The position numbers and the translations under genes are program-made. This document shows, in pieces, positions 1-7,081 of a stretch of 18,673 bases of DNA (positions are counted from its first letter, which is position 1; the number at the start of each line of letters is the position of its first letter). The stretch is taken from positions 1-18,673 of the forward strand of contig DASXSU010000050.1 of assembly GCA_036505795.1 (NCBI GenBank), written 5' to 3'. The notes below the pieces were generated by a model. It saw only the letters and a list, made by a program, of their open reading frames with translations, was not told the DNA's origin and ran no database searches. The stretch comes from NS-11 sp036505795. GTDB taxonomy: Bacteria; Nitrospirota; Nitrospiria; Nitrospirales; NS-4.

Positions 1-69
1 GAAGTAGAGGCAGACGGCGGCAAGATAAAGCCAGAAGGTCACATCAAAGAGAAACAGCGAACGAAACAT
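1..69 (-). CDS. ccsB: Cytochrome c biogenesis protein CcsB/ResC, N-terminal fragment
   Basis: Partial gene: the first 23 codons run off the left edge of the window. The visible peptide begins MFRSLFLFDVTFWLYLAAV and is hydrophobic, as expected for the first membrane segment of the CcsB/CcsA/ResC haem-handling protein. The ATG lies 10 bp after the resB stop codon and is preceded by a G-rich Shine-Dalgarno-like stretch (AAGGGGG). ResB and ResC/CcsB together form the System II complex, which exports haem and ligates it to apocytochrome c outside the membrane. The identity rests on the position after resB and the hydrophobic start; too little sequence is visible for a domain match. Confidence 0.65.
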   Translation of the reverse strand, partial: MFRSLFLFDVTFWLYLAAVCLYF

Positions 70-79
70 AGCCGCCCCC

Positions 80-1492
80 TTATGCTGTAGGTTGACCGAA
101 GCTTCGGATGCGTTCGGTGAACTTCTGAAATTCACGATCGAAGTCGATCTGGCCCTTGTAGGCGGTGCCGCCCATGTACACCGTGACGCCGGTCCCTGCC
201 GGGACGATCTTCGCCCAGATGCGCCGGTGATAAATCATCGCCGAGAGCATGACCCCGACAACGAGCATCGTCGAGCCGATCCACACAATGATGACCCCAG
301 GATCTTTGGCGATCTGAAGGCCGGTGAACTTCTTGGTTAAGTAGCCGGTCAGCTCGAACTTATATTTCGAGCCCTGAATTTCGAAAAGGTCCGGGTAATT
401 GTAAAATATCCAAGGCGCCGGAAGCGCGCGATTTTGCTCCGTGATCGCGAGCTTGATCGCCGGGTTGCCATGCTCGATGGTTTTTGAATACACGCGACGA
501 TCCTTAGCGTCGAAGCCGAAGTCCGCGACGAACTCAGTGAGCTGCAGCTTGAGCCCCAAATCTTTTAGGGTCTGCTCTTTTTGCCAGTCGAGAATCGCCT
601 CGCCGACGACCTTGTCGGTCGTCTTGTCCTTGACCACGATGCGCGCCTTGTCCACGCGGTCCCAGGAGTCTCCATAGCTGGACTGGTAGAACCAAATGCC
701 TTTGTAGACTAAGGGATCGTTGACGGTAATCGTTTTGGTGAGCTGCTTTTCGCCGTTCTCAACAATTGTCAGCGTACTGTTGTACGACTTGACCGCTCCG
801 TTATCATAGTAATCAATCCAGAATTTATCGACGTGCAAGTCAAACTTACCCTGCGGAATGTGATAGGTCTGACCTTCCAGGCAGACGCCGAAATCCCGAA
901 ACCCCATCGTCGTGCCGAGTAAGCCTCCCAACACAATGACGGTGATGCTCAGGTGGGCGACGTGCGCTGCGACACGCCCAAGGATTCCCTTCGTGGCATA
1001 AATTGTCGTGTCGGCGGCCTCCTTGTTAAAGAGCACCCGGTAGCCCCGCTCGGCAAAGGCCATGGCCAGTGCGTCGGTGATCCGATCGCGTTCGACCGGT
1101 AACTCGATCGTCGTGGATCGCTTCAAATTCGCGATGAAAGGGGCGCTGACGTTGACTTTATCCTGGCGGATCGATCGCCAGATGGCTGGAAACCGCTGAT
1201 GAAAACAGGTGAGGGAATTGACGCAGAGCAGCACTAAGACCGAGGTGAACCACCACTGATGATAGATGTCCGTGATGCCCAGCTTCGTGAACCACCAGTA
1301 GGCATTTTCACCATACTCCTTGATGTAGACGTCGGCCTGTTCACCCTGCTGGATAACGGTGCCGACCGTTGAGAGAATCGCCAAGCTGATCATGAGAAAG
1401 ATGGCGAGTTTGAGGGAGCTAAAAAACTCGACGAAGGCGTCACCGAACTCTTTGAAACTGAAGGGCTTCGCAGCCTCCGCGTGTTCGGTCAT
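80..1492 (-). CDS. resB: Cytochrome c biogenesis protein ResB
   Basis: Integral membrane protein of System II cytochrome c maturation, the partner of CcsB/ResC in exporting haem and attaching it to CXXCH motifs. The 470-aa product shows the ResB layout. Two membrane helices lie near the N-terminus (around LAIFLMISLAILSTVGTVI and WWFTSVLVLLCVNSL). A third follows (HLSITVIVLGGLLGTTMGF), then a large exported domain with DPLVYKGIWFYQSSYGD, typical of the family. A last helix lies near the C-terminus (VIIVWIGSTMLVVGVMLSAMIYH). An in-frame ATG 12 codons upstream (1528) is less likely the start: it sits inside the predicted -10 box, whereas the ATG at 1492 has an AAAGGGG ribosome site. It is followed by ccsB with a 10-bp gap, so the two form an operon. 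The family call is firm. Confidence 0.92.
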   Translation of the reverse strand: MTEHAEAAKPFSFKEFGDAFVEFFSSLKLAIFLMISLAILSTVGTVIQQGEQADVYIKEYGENAYWWFTKLGITDIYHQWWFTSVLVLLCVNSLTCFHQRFPAIWRSIRQDKVNVSAPFIANLKRSTTIELPVERDRITDALAMAFAERGYRVLFNKEAADTTIYATKGILGRVAAHVAHLSITVIVLGGLLGTTMGFRDFGVCLEGQTYHIPQGKFDLHVDKFWIDYYDNGAVKSYNSTLTIVENGEKQLTKTITVNDPLVYKGIWFYQSSYGDSWDRVDKARIVVKDKTTDKVVGEAILDWQKEQTLKDLGLKLQLTEFVADFGFDAKDRRVYSKTIEHGNPAIKLAITEQNRALPAPWIFYNYPDLFEIQGSKYKFELTGYLTKKFTGLQIAKDPGVIIVWIGSTMLVVGVMLSAMIYHRRIWAKIVPAGTGVTVYMGGTAYKGQIDFDREFQKFTERIRSFGQPTA

Positions 1493-1526
1493 CGACACCC
1501 CTTTACCAGCGACGGGAATTCGGTTC

Positions 1527-1556
1527 ATCCTACAAGGCGAAGCGTCGGACTGTCAA
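1527..1556 (-). promoter_or_regulatory. Predicted sigma70-type promoter for resB-ccsB
   Basis: On the minus strand a perfect -35 hexamer TTGACA (1551-1556) is followed after 18 bp by TAGGAT (1527-1532, four of six matches to TATAAT). Transcription would begin near 1520, about 28 bases before the chosen resB ATG at 1492, leaving room for its AAAGGGG ribosome site. This also argues against the upstream ATG at 1528. Prediction by eye only. Confidence 0.5.
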
Positions 1557-1600
1557 GGCGACGGCCGTCCGGTTTTAGCCCTTTTGAGGGGAAATTTCCA

Positions 1601-1630
1601 TTGACAACCGAGGGGTTAAATCGCTACCCT
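1601..1630 (+). promoter_or_regulatory. Predicted sigma70-type promoter for metK
   Basis: A perfect TTGACA (1601-1606) is followed after an 18-bp spacer by TACCCT (1625-1630, three of six matches). The -35 is strong and the -10 weak. Transcription would start near 1637, about 45 bases before the metK ATG, and the leader contains a GAGG ribosome site 8 bases from the start. The leader is too short for a SAM riboswitch aptamer. Confidence 0.45.
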
Positions 1631-1682
1631 GAGGCGCTTCCCTGGACAAATTCGAACACCCACTCAGAACGAGGATGAATCC

Positions 1683-2834
1683 ATGAGCCATAATAATTTC
1701 CTGTTCACTTCAGAGTCCGTGACCGAGGGGCATCCCGACAAGATCGCCGATCAGATTTCTGATGGGATCCTCGACGCGCTGATCGCCAAAGACAAGCATT
1801 CTCGTGTTGCCTGCGAGACTATTTTGACCACCGGGATTGCGTTTGTCGCGGGCGAGATCACCACCAAGGCCTATGTGGAAATCCCCGATATCATCCGGGA
1901 CACCATTAAAGAAGTAGGCTACTGCGACGCGACCTGGGGTTTCGACTACTGTACCTGCTCTGTCCTCACCTCGATTCATCAGCAGTCCGGCGATATCGCG
2001 ATGGGCGTGGATTCGGGAGGCGCCGGCGATCAGGGTTTGATGTTCGGCTACGCCAGCAATGAGACTCCTGAGCTGATGCCGATGCCGATCGTGCTGGCGC
2101 ACCGGCTGACCCGCCGTCTCGCGGAAGTGCGGAAAAAGGGGATTCTTCCCTGGGTGCGGCCCGACGGCAAATCCCAGGTCACGGTTGAATATCGCGACGG
2201 CAAGCCGGTGCGAGTGGACACCATTGTCGTCTCCACTCAGCACAGCCCGGACATCACCATGAAGAAGATCGAGCAGGAAGTGATTGACAAGGTGATCAAG
2301 CCGGTTATGCCCTCCAAATTCTTTGATCCAAACAGCGTGAAATACTATATCAATCCGACCGGTCGCTTCGTGATCGGAGGACCGATGGGTGACACCGGCC
2401 TGACCGGCCGGAAGATCATCGTGGATACCTACGGGGGCGTGGGCAGCCATGGCGGCGGAGCCTTCTCCGGCAAGGACCCCAGCAAGGTCGACCGGTCCGC
2501 ATCCTACATGGCGCGGTATATCGCGAAAAACATCGTGGCGGCCGGGCTTGCCGACAAGTGCGAAATCCAGCTCGCGTACGCGATCGGCGTGCCGGAGCCG
2601 GTCTCCATTCTGATCAACACCAAGGACACCGAGCACGTGGATGTCGACGTCATCGACAAGTTACTGCGCAAGCACTTTCCTTTGACGCCGCGCGGCATTA
2701 TCGATCATCTCAAACTCCTGCGGCCCATTTATAAGGCCACCGCCGCTTACGGACATTTCGGGCGGAACGAGCCGGGATTCACTTGGGAACGCACGGATAA
2801 GGCTCGCATCCTCAAAAAGGAAGCCGGACTGTAA
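1683..2834 (+). CDS. metK: S-adenosylmethionine synthetase
   Basis: Makes S-adenosylmethionine, the general methyl donor, from methionine and ATP, releasing phosphate and pyrophosphate; cytosolic. At 383 aa it has the normal bacterial MetK length. All family landmarks are present: the ATP-site GHPDKIADQISDGILDA (residues 16-32, with His17, Asp19 and Lys20), GAGDQGLMFGYA (113-124), NPTGRFVIGGPMGDTGLTGR (224-243) and the glycine-rich P-loop-like GGGAFSGKDPSKVDRSA (257-273). The start has a GAGG ribosome site 8 bases upstream. The next gene on the same strand is ahcY, which recycles the SAH product, so the pair is a functional SAM-cycle unit. It is divergent from resB. Confidence 0.98.
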   Translation: MSHNNFLFTSESVTEGHPDKIADQISDGILDALIAKDKHSRVACETILTTGIAFVAGEITTKAYVEIPDIIRDTIKEVGYCDATWGFDYCTCSVLTSIHQQSGDIAMGVDSGGAGDQGLMFGYASNETPELMPMPIVLAHRLTRRLAEVRKKGILPWVRPDGKSQVTVEYRDGKPVRVDTIVVSTQHSPDITMKKIEQEVIDKVIKPVMPSKFFDPNSVKYYINPTGRFVIGGPMGDTGLTGRKIIVDTYGGVGSHGGGAFSGKDPSKVDRSASYMARYIAKNIVAAGLADKCEIQLAYAIGVPEPVSILINTKDTEHVDVDVIDKLLRKHFPLTPRGIIDHLKLLRPIYKATAAYGHFGRNEPGFTWERTDKARILKKEAGL

Positions 2835-2858
2835 TCCCTGTTACGCGGGAAGGCCTGC

Positions 2859-2893
2859 GGGGACAGATTTAAAATCTGTCCCCAAATCTGTCC
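2859..2893. repeat. 25-bp perfect inverted repeat plus a third half-copy
   Basis: Between metK and ahcY, GGGGACAGATTT (2859-2870) and AAATCTGTCCCC (2872-2883) are perfect inverted copies around one central base. A further direct copy of the right arm, AAATCTGTCC, follows immediately (2884-2893). The transcript could form an 11-bp stem with a tiny loop, but no T-run follows, so it is not a standard terminator. The compact palindrome with a repeated arm resembles REP-type extragenic palindromes. I recall similar ACAGATTT/AAATCTGT repeats in other genomes next to Y1 (REP-associated) transposases, but there is no transposase in this window, so that link is inference. Confidence 0.7.
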
Positions 2894-2924
2894 ATCTATA
2901 CCTAATACGACTTTGGAGGACACC

Positions 2925-4175
2925 GTGGACTACGATGTGAAGGATCTGGAATTAGCCGGGCCAGGACGGCTTCGAATCGAATGGGCTGAGATGAGCATGC
3001 CGGTCCTGCGGCTCGTCCGCAAACGGTTTGCGAAGGAACGACCGCTGCGGGGCATCCGCATCGCGGCCTGTCTTCATGTCACCAGCGAGACCGCCAACCT
3101 CATGCAGACGTTGCAGGCAGGCGGCGCCGACGTTCGCCTCTGCGCCTCCAATCCGCTCAGCACCCAGGACGATGTCGCGGCGTCGCTGGTTGCGAATGAC
3201 AACATCCCCACCTTCTCGATCAAAGGTGAGGACAATAAGACGTACTACAAGCACATTCAATCGGCCCTCGGACATCAGCCTTCCATCACCATGGATGACG
3301 GCGCGGACCTCGTCTCGGTGCTTCATAGCGGGCGGACGACGCACAAGATTCTCGGCGGCACGGAAGAGACGACGACCGGCGTGATCCGGCTTCGCAGCAT
3401 GGCCAAGAAGGGCGTGCTCAAGTTTCCGGTCATCTCTGTCAACGACGCCGACACGAAGCACATGTTCGACAACCGGTACGGAACAGGTCAAAGCACCATG
3501 GACGGTGTCATTCGCGCGACGAACCGGCTTATTACCGGATCGACGGTCGTGATTGCGGGCTATGGTTGGTGCGGGCGCGGCATCGCCACGCGGGCGAAGG
3601 GGCTCGGCGCCGATGTCGTGGTTACCGAGATCGATCCGTTAAAGGCTCTCGAAGCACTAATGGACGGCTACCGCGTGATGCCGATGGCGGAGGCCGCTCC
3701 TATTGGGGACTTCTTCATCACGGTGACCGGTGATCTGAAGGTCATCCGGGCCGAGCATTTCAACGCCATGAAGGACGGCGCCATTGTCTGCAACTCGGGA
3801 CATTTCAATGTCGAGATCGACATTCCGGCATTGGCAAAGCTGGCACGCCGCCGGAAGATGGTACGCGAGGGCGTGGAGCAATTTCTGCTCGGCAACGGGC
3901 GGCGCATCAACTTATTGGGCGAAGGACGTTTAGTGAACCTGGCCATGGCGGAAGGCCATCCGTCGAGCGTGATGGACATGAGCTTCGCCAATCAGGCGCT
4001 GTCTGCGGAATATCTCGTCAAATTCGGCAAAACGCTCAAAAAGCAGGTCTACCCTGTGCCCCCGGACATTGATAAAGAAATCGCGCGGCTCAAGCTTGCC
4101 GGGATGGGCGTGACCATCGACAAGCTCACCGCCGAGCAGAAAAAGTACCTGGCTTCCTGGGAAATGGGGACGTAA
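2925..4175 (+). CDS. ahcY: S-adenosylhomocysteine hydrolase (adenosylhomocysteinase)
   Basis: Reversibly splits S-adenosylhomocysteine, the by-product of SAM-dependent methylation, into homocysteine and adenosine using bound NAD+; cytosolic. The 416-aa protein has the family signatures in order: ACLHVTSETANLMQTL, CASNPLSTQDDVAASL, the acidic TMDDGADL, GGTEETTTGVIRL, NDADTKHMFDNRYGTGQST and the NAD-binding GYGWCGRGIATRAKGLGA. Near the C-terminus are CNSGHFNVEID and the conserved MDMSFANQALSAEYL. The GTG at 2925 is chosen because GGAGG lies 5 bases upstream; a TTG four codons earlier would put that site inside the gene. The length fits the bacterial form without the long insertion found in some species. 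It lies 90 bp after metK with an inverted repeat between, and is probably co-transcribed. Confidence 0.97.
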   Translation: MDYDVKDLELAGPGRLRIEWAEMSMPVLRLVRKRFAKERPLRGIRIAACLHVTSETANLMQTLQAGGADVRLCASNPLSTQDDVAASLVANDNIPTFSIKGEDNKTYYKHIQSALGHQPSITMDDGADLVSVLHSGRTTHKILGGTEETTTGVIRLRSMAKKGVLKFPVISVNDADTKHMFDNRYGTGQSTMDGVIRATNRLITGSTVVIAGYGWCGRGIATRAKGLGADVVVTEIDPLKALEALMDGYRVMPMAEAAPIGDFFITVTGDLKVIRAEHFNAMKDGAIVCNSGHFNVEIDIPALAKLARRRKMVREGVEQFLLGNGRRINLLGEGRLVNLAMAEGHPSSVMDMSFANQALSAEYLVKFGKTLKKQVYPVPPDIDKEIARLKLAGMGVTIDKLTAEQKKYLASWEMGT

Positions 4176-4239
4176 GGGACGACCGAGTCTGCTCCGACGC
4201 TCGGCTCGACCGCGCTAACTCTCGCACACAGCGCTCGGC

Positions 4240-5097
4240 TTAGGGGTGGTTTGCCGCCTGTGGGATCTTCCCTTCGAACTTTATGGATGACCCGGGTTCC
4301 ATATAGAGATACCCGATCCCGCGCTTCGTCAGTTCCTCGCTGAATGATTTCGGATCCTGGGTCAGGACGGGGAACGTTCGGTAGTGATGCGGGACGGCCC
4401 ATTTCGCCCGTACGCTGGCGACCGCGCGCGCCGCCATCATCGGCTCCATGCCGAAGTGTCCGCCGATATTGATCAGCGCCACGTCCGGCTGGTACTGCTC
4501 GCCGATCAGCTCCATATCCCTGAAGTAGGCCGTGTCTCCCGTGTGATAAATCGTCGGGCCGCCCTTGATCTGCATTACAAAGCCTGCGGGGCTGCCCCCA
4601 TAGACCACCTCTGGATCCTGTTCCTTGGCAGTCTGATTAGTCATGCCGCTTGAGTGCACGGCGGGCGTCATGGCCACCAGAACCTCTCCCTTGGCAATGA
4701 GAATTTCCCCGCCGATGTTCATCAAGGAATCGAACCCCATCTGGTCTTTGGGGTAGCCTTGCAGCTTCCGCAAATTTGAGCCGAGCTCAAAATTGGTGAT
4801 TAGGCGGGCGCCGGTTTTTTTCGCGATGGCGACGGCATCCCCAACATGATCGAAATGGCCGTGCGTGATCAGAATGTAGTCGGCCTTCTTAATTCCCGGC
4901 ACCGGATCTTTGTTGTCCTTTCCCTGGGGATTCAGGGGATTCTTGAGCCACGGATCGATCAGAAGTACCACGCCGTTGGGCGTCACAATCTCAAAGGCTG
5001 CGTGGCCGTGCCATGTCATCGTCGTTTCTGCGACAGCGCCGCTCGCCGTCGTAAATACGAAGATTGCGGTCAACATGTATCGTGTGAGCTCTTTCAT
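4240..5097 (-). CDS. Exported UPF0173/UlaG-like metallo-beta-lactamase-fold hydrolase
   Basis: Metal-dependent hydrolase of the metallo-beta-lactamase fold, close to the UPF0173 and UlaG (L-ascorbate-6-phosphate lactonase) group; the substrate is unknown. The 285-aa protein starts with a Sec signal peptide (MKELTRYMLTAIFVFTTASG, probable cleavage after AVA at residue 23). The metal ligands are visible: THGHFDHVGD (His79, His81, Asp83, His84), His148 in AVHSSGMTN, Asp188 in HTGDTA and the late pair His237-His238. The ATG at 5097 has GGAGG upstream and begins the signal peptide; an in-frame start 14 codons earlier lacks both. Members of this group that I know are generally cytosolic, so export is a distinguishing trait. 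It is convergent with ahcY and divergent from the HDOD gene, and so is probably transcribed alone. Confidence 0.85.
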   Translation of the reverse strand: MKELTRYMLTAIFVFTTASGAVAETTMTWHGHAAFEIVTPNGVVLLIDPWLKNPLNPQGKDNKDPVPGIKKADYILITHGHFDHVGDAVAIAKKTGARLITNFELGSNLRKLQGYPKDQMGFDSLMNIGGEILIAKGEVLVAMTPAVHSSGMTNQTAKEQDPEVVYGGSPAGFVMQIKGGPTIYHTGDTAYFRDMELIGEQYQPDVALINIGGHFGMEPMMAARAVASVRAKWAVPHHYRTFPVLTQDPKSFSEELTKRGIGYLYMEPGSSIKFEGKIPQAANHP

Positions 5098-5215
5098 CTC
5101 GCTCCTCCCTCTGAATTGACGGTCATTGGACCGAACCACGCGGAAAAATGCAACTACGAATGCGTCAAGGCGGCAGTCCTATGATGACCTCCGACGCGGC
5201 ACTTTCCTGATAATC

Positions 5216-5244
5216 TTGATCTTTGGCCCTTTACAAAGGATAAT
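5216..5244 (+). promoter_or_regulatory. Possible promoter of the HDOD gene
   Basis: TTGATC (5216-5221) and GATAAT (5239-5244) are separated by 17 bp, a good sigma70 match (four and five of six bases). The predicted start of transcription, about 5251, coincides with the ATG of the HDOD gene. That would give a leaderless message, whereas the AAAGGATAA just upstream could also serve as a ribosome site of a longer transcript. The two readings cannot be separated by eye. Confidence 0.35.
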
Positions 5245-5250
5245 CACTTA

Positions 5251-6792
5251 ATGACAACACACGCAGAAGCCAAGATCTCGAAGGCCGCTCTCCTCGCCGC
5301 AGTCAAGCAAAAGCTCCGCGACCAGCAACTCCCGGTTCTACGCAAGACGGTCACCCGGATCGGCGCCCTGGCCTCGACCCTGAAAAGCGACATCGGTCAG
5401 CTCGCCCAGACAATCCTTCAGGACCAGCCCTTCACGGCCAAAGTGCTGGCCGTCGCCAATAGTCCCTTTTATAAGCACAATCCGGAGCCCGTCACCACGA
5501 TCACGCGAGCCATCATCCAGGTCGGCTATAGCGCCCTGCGCGACATTGCGGTAGCCGCGCAGTTTACCGAGATGGCGCAAAAGCGCATGCCGAGCGGGAT
5601 CAATCTTCATAACCTGTTGGCCAAGGCCTTTGTTGCCGCCCATCATGCCAAGAACGTGAGCGAGAGCCTTGAAGATCCTCATGCGGAACAGATCTTCACG
5701 CACACGCTTCTGCGTAACATCGGGGACTTTGCGCTCGCCTATTACATGCCGCAGGAGTTCCGGGAGATCGACAAACTAATGCGGGGCCAGGGCCTGCTCG
5801 CTGATGCCGCCTATCAAAAGGTCCTCGGCATTACGTCGCAGGACTTCAGGATGGCCTTCATCACAGCTTACGACCTGCCGTCCGAGCTGGCCGGGCCGAT
5901 GCCGAACTGGGCGAACGCCAAGAACTGGACTGATAAGGAGCGGATGCAGGCCATTGCCGACGTCGCCAATGAGGTCACGTCGATTCTGTTTACACAGCCT
6001 CCGGGCGCCAACGCGTGCCTCAATGAATTGCTGGGGAAAGCCAGTCACGCCTTCGGGTTGAAACCGGCGGCATTGGAATTGTTGATCGCGCAAGGTTTCC
6101 AGAAGGCTTGCACCTTGGGGCAGAGCTTGGGCCTTGATCCTGTCTCCTTCGTTCCGGGCGTACCGGAGGAAATACCGGTGAACCACGTTATGCACCCGCT
6201 GATCAATTCCTGCATCAATATCGTCGAGCCGTTACTGGCAGCCAGTCTCGATCAGCCCATGGTCTCCACCCCTGCTGAATCACTCGGATCGGCGGGCCTG
6301 CTCGTCAGCATCCTCATGGACCTCACAAATCACCTCATGACCGCCCCGGACTTTAATACGGTACTGACCTGCGTGCTCGAGGGGCTGCACCGCGCAGTGG
6401 GTTTTGATCATGCGATCGTGGTCCTGACGGTGCCCGGCAAAACCAGCGCCTTAGGACGCTCGGGGGTCGGCGCCGATATTCCGACCTTGCTTCCCCTCTT
6501 TAGTGTCTCAACGAATCCGTCCTCCAATCTCCTGGCTCATTGCATGGACATCAAGACGCCCATGCGCCTTAGCGCGGGGCAGCCTCACACGCCGCCCTTG
6601 CCGCCGGCAATCATGGAGGCAATCCAGCCGACCGGTATTGCCCTCGCGCCACTGTATACCTCAAGTCGCGTCATCGGCTTGATCTGGGCAGATCGCAAGG
6701 ACGACGACATCGACGATGCAATGTGGAAGTCGTTTCAACTGTTCGCGATGCAGGCCAATCTTGCGCTCATACGGCTTACAAGTAAGAGCTGA
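5251..6792 (+). CDS. HDOD-GAF domain signalling protein
   Basis: Putative cytosolic regulatory protein of 513 aa. Residues about 20-230 form an HDOD domain, a catalytically degenerate relative of HD phosphohydrolases. It is recognisable from LPVLRKTVTRIGALASTL, then VLAVANSPFYKHNPEPVTTI and RAIIQVGYSALRDIAVAAQF, and the later ILRNIGDFALAYY-like segment (TLLRNIGDFALAYYMPQEF). Residues about 310-510 look like a GAF-type sensor domain: LTNHLMTAPDFNTVLTCVLE, AVGFDHAIVVL and a final IGLIWADR strand. HDOD proteins are generally adaptors in signalling or stress pathways; ligand and partner are unknown. There is no signal peptide or membrane segment. A histidine kinase follows 289 bp downstream on the same strand, suggesting but not proving a shared pathway. 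The domain call is good; the function is open. Confidence 0.85.
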   Translation: MTTHAEAKISKAALLAAVKQKLRDQQLPVLRKTVTRIGALASTLKSDIGQLAQTILQDQPFTAKVLAVANSPFYKHNPEPVTTITRAIIQVGYSALRDIAVAAQFTEMAQKRMPSGINLHNLLAKAFVAAHHAKNVSESLEDPHAEQIFTHTLLRNIGDFALAYYMPQEFREIDKLMRGQGLLADAAYQKVLGITSQDFRMAFITAYDLPSELAGPMPNWANAKNWTDKERMQAIADVANEVTSILFTQPPGANACLNELLGKASHAFGLKPAALELLIAQGFQKACTLGQSLGLDPVSFVPGVPEEIPVNHVMHPLINSCINIVEPLLAASLDQPMVSTPAESLGSAGLLVSILMDLTNHLMTAPDFNTVLTCVLEGLHRAVGFDHAIVVLTVPGKTSALGRSGVGADIPTLLPLFSVSTNPSSNLLAHCMDIKTPMRLSAGQPHTPPLPPAIMEAIQPTGIALAPLYTSSRVIGLIWADRKDDDIDDAMWKSFQLFAMQANLALIRLTSKS

Positions 6793-7081
6793 GGCCGGCT
6801 GACACTTTTGCTAAGGCCCGTGACACTCAAGAGGAATGGACGTGTTATGGGCGGTGGTGTAAAGGTTAAAACAAGGCTAAGAGATGGCGCATCCTGGAAG
6901 CCTGCAGATCGGGTTGGAAGCCGAAAGGTGGAAGATCAGAGACTGCAGAATTCCGGGTGTCGACACCGTCCCTTAGCCCCTTTTTTTGCCCTGAAGTAAA
7001 GCTTCCCGGTTATTTTTTCTTCCATTCCGCTCTGACTTACGGTATCCTCAGTACTAATCCGCCTTTCACCCGGCCTAAAAA

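Noticed and set aside
1631..1682. SAM riboswitch in the metK leader
   Set aside because: Only about 45 bases lie between the predicted transcript start and the ATG, and no SAM-aptamer-like stems are seen.
1710..2636. 308-codon minus-strand open frame opposite metK
   Set aside because: Exact antisense shadow of a highly conserved metK; such long mirror frames are common in GC-rich coding DNA.
2835..2924. SAH riboswitch before ahcY
   Set aside because: The spacer holds a simple perfect palindrome and none of the conserved SAH-aptamer blocks I know.
6956..6987. Palindrome GGTGTCGACACC followed by a run of seven T as a terminator for the HDOD gene
   Set aside because: The T-run begins about 13 bases after the stem, too far for a standard intrinsic terminator, and the stem is only 6 bp.
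6808..6999. 63-codon open frame between the HDOD gene and the kinase
   Set aside because: No ribosome site, no recognisable protein pattern, and an alternative start codon. The 289-bp gap is better read as non-coding.
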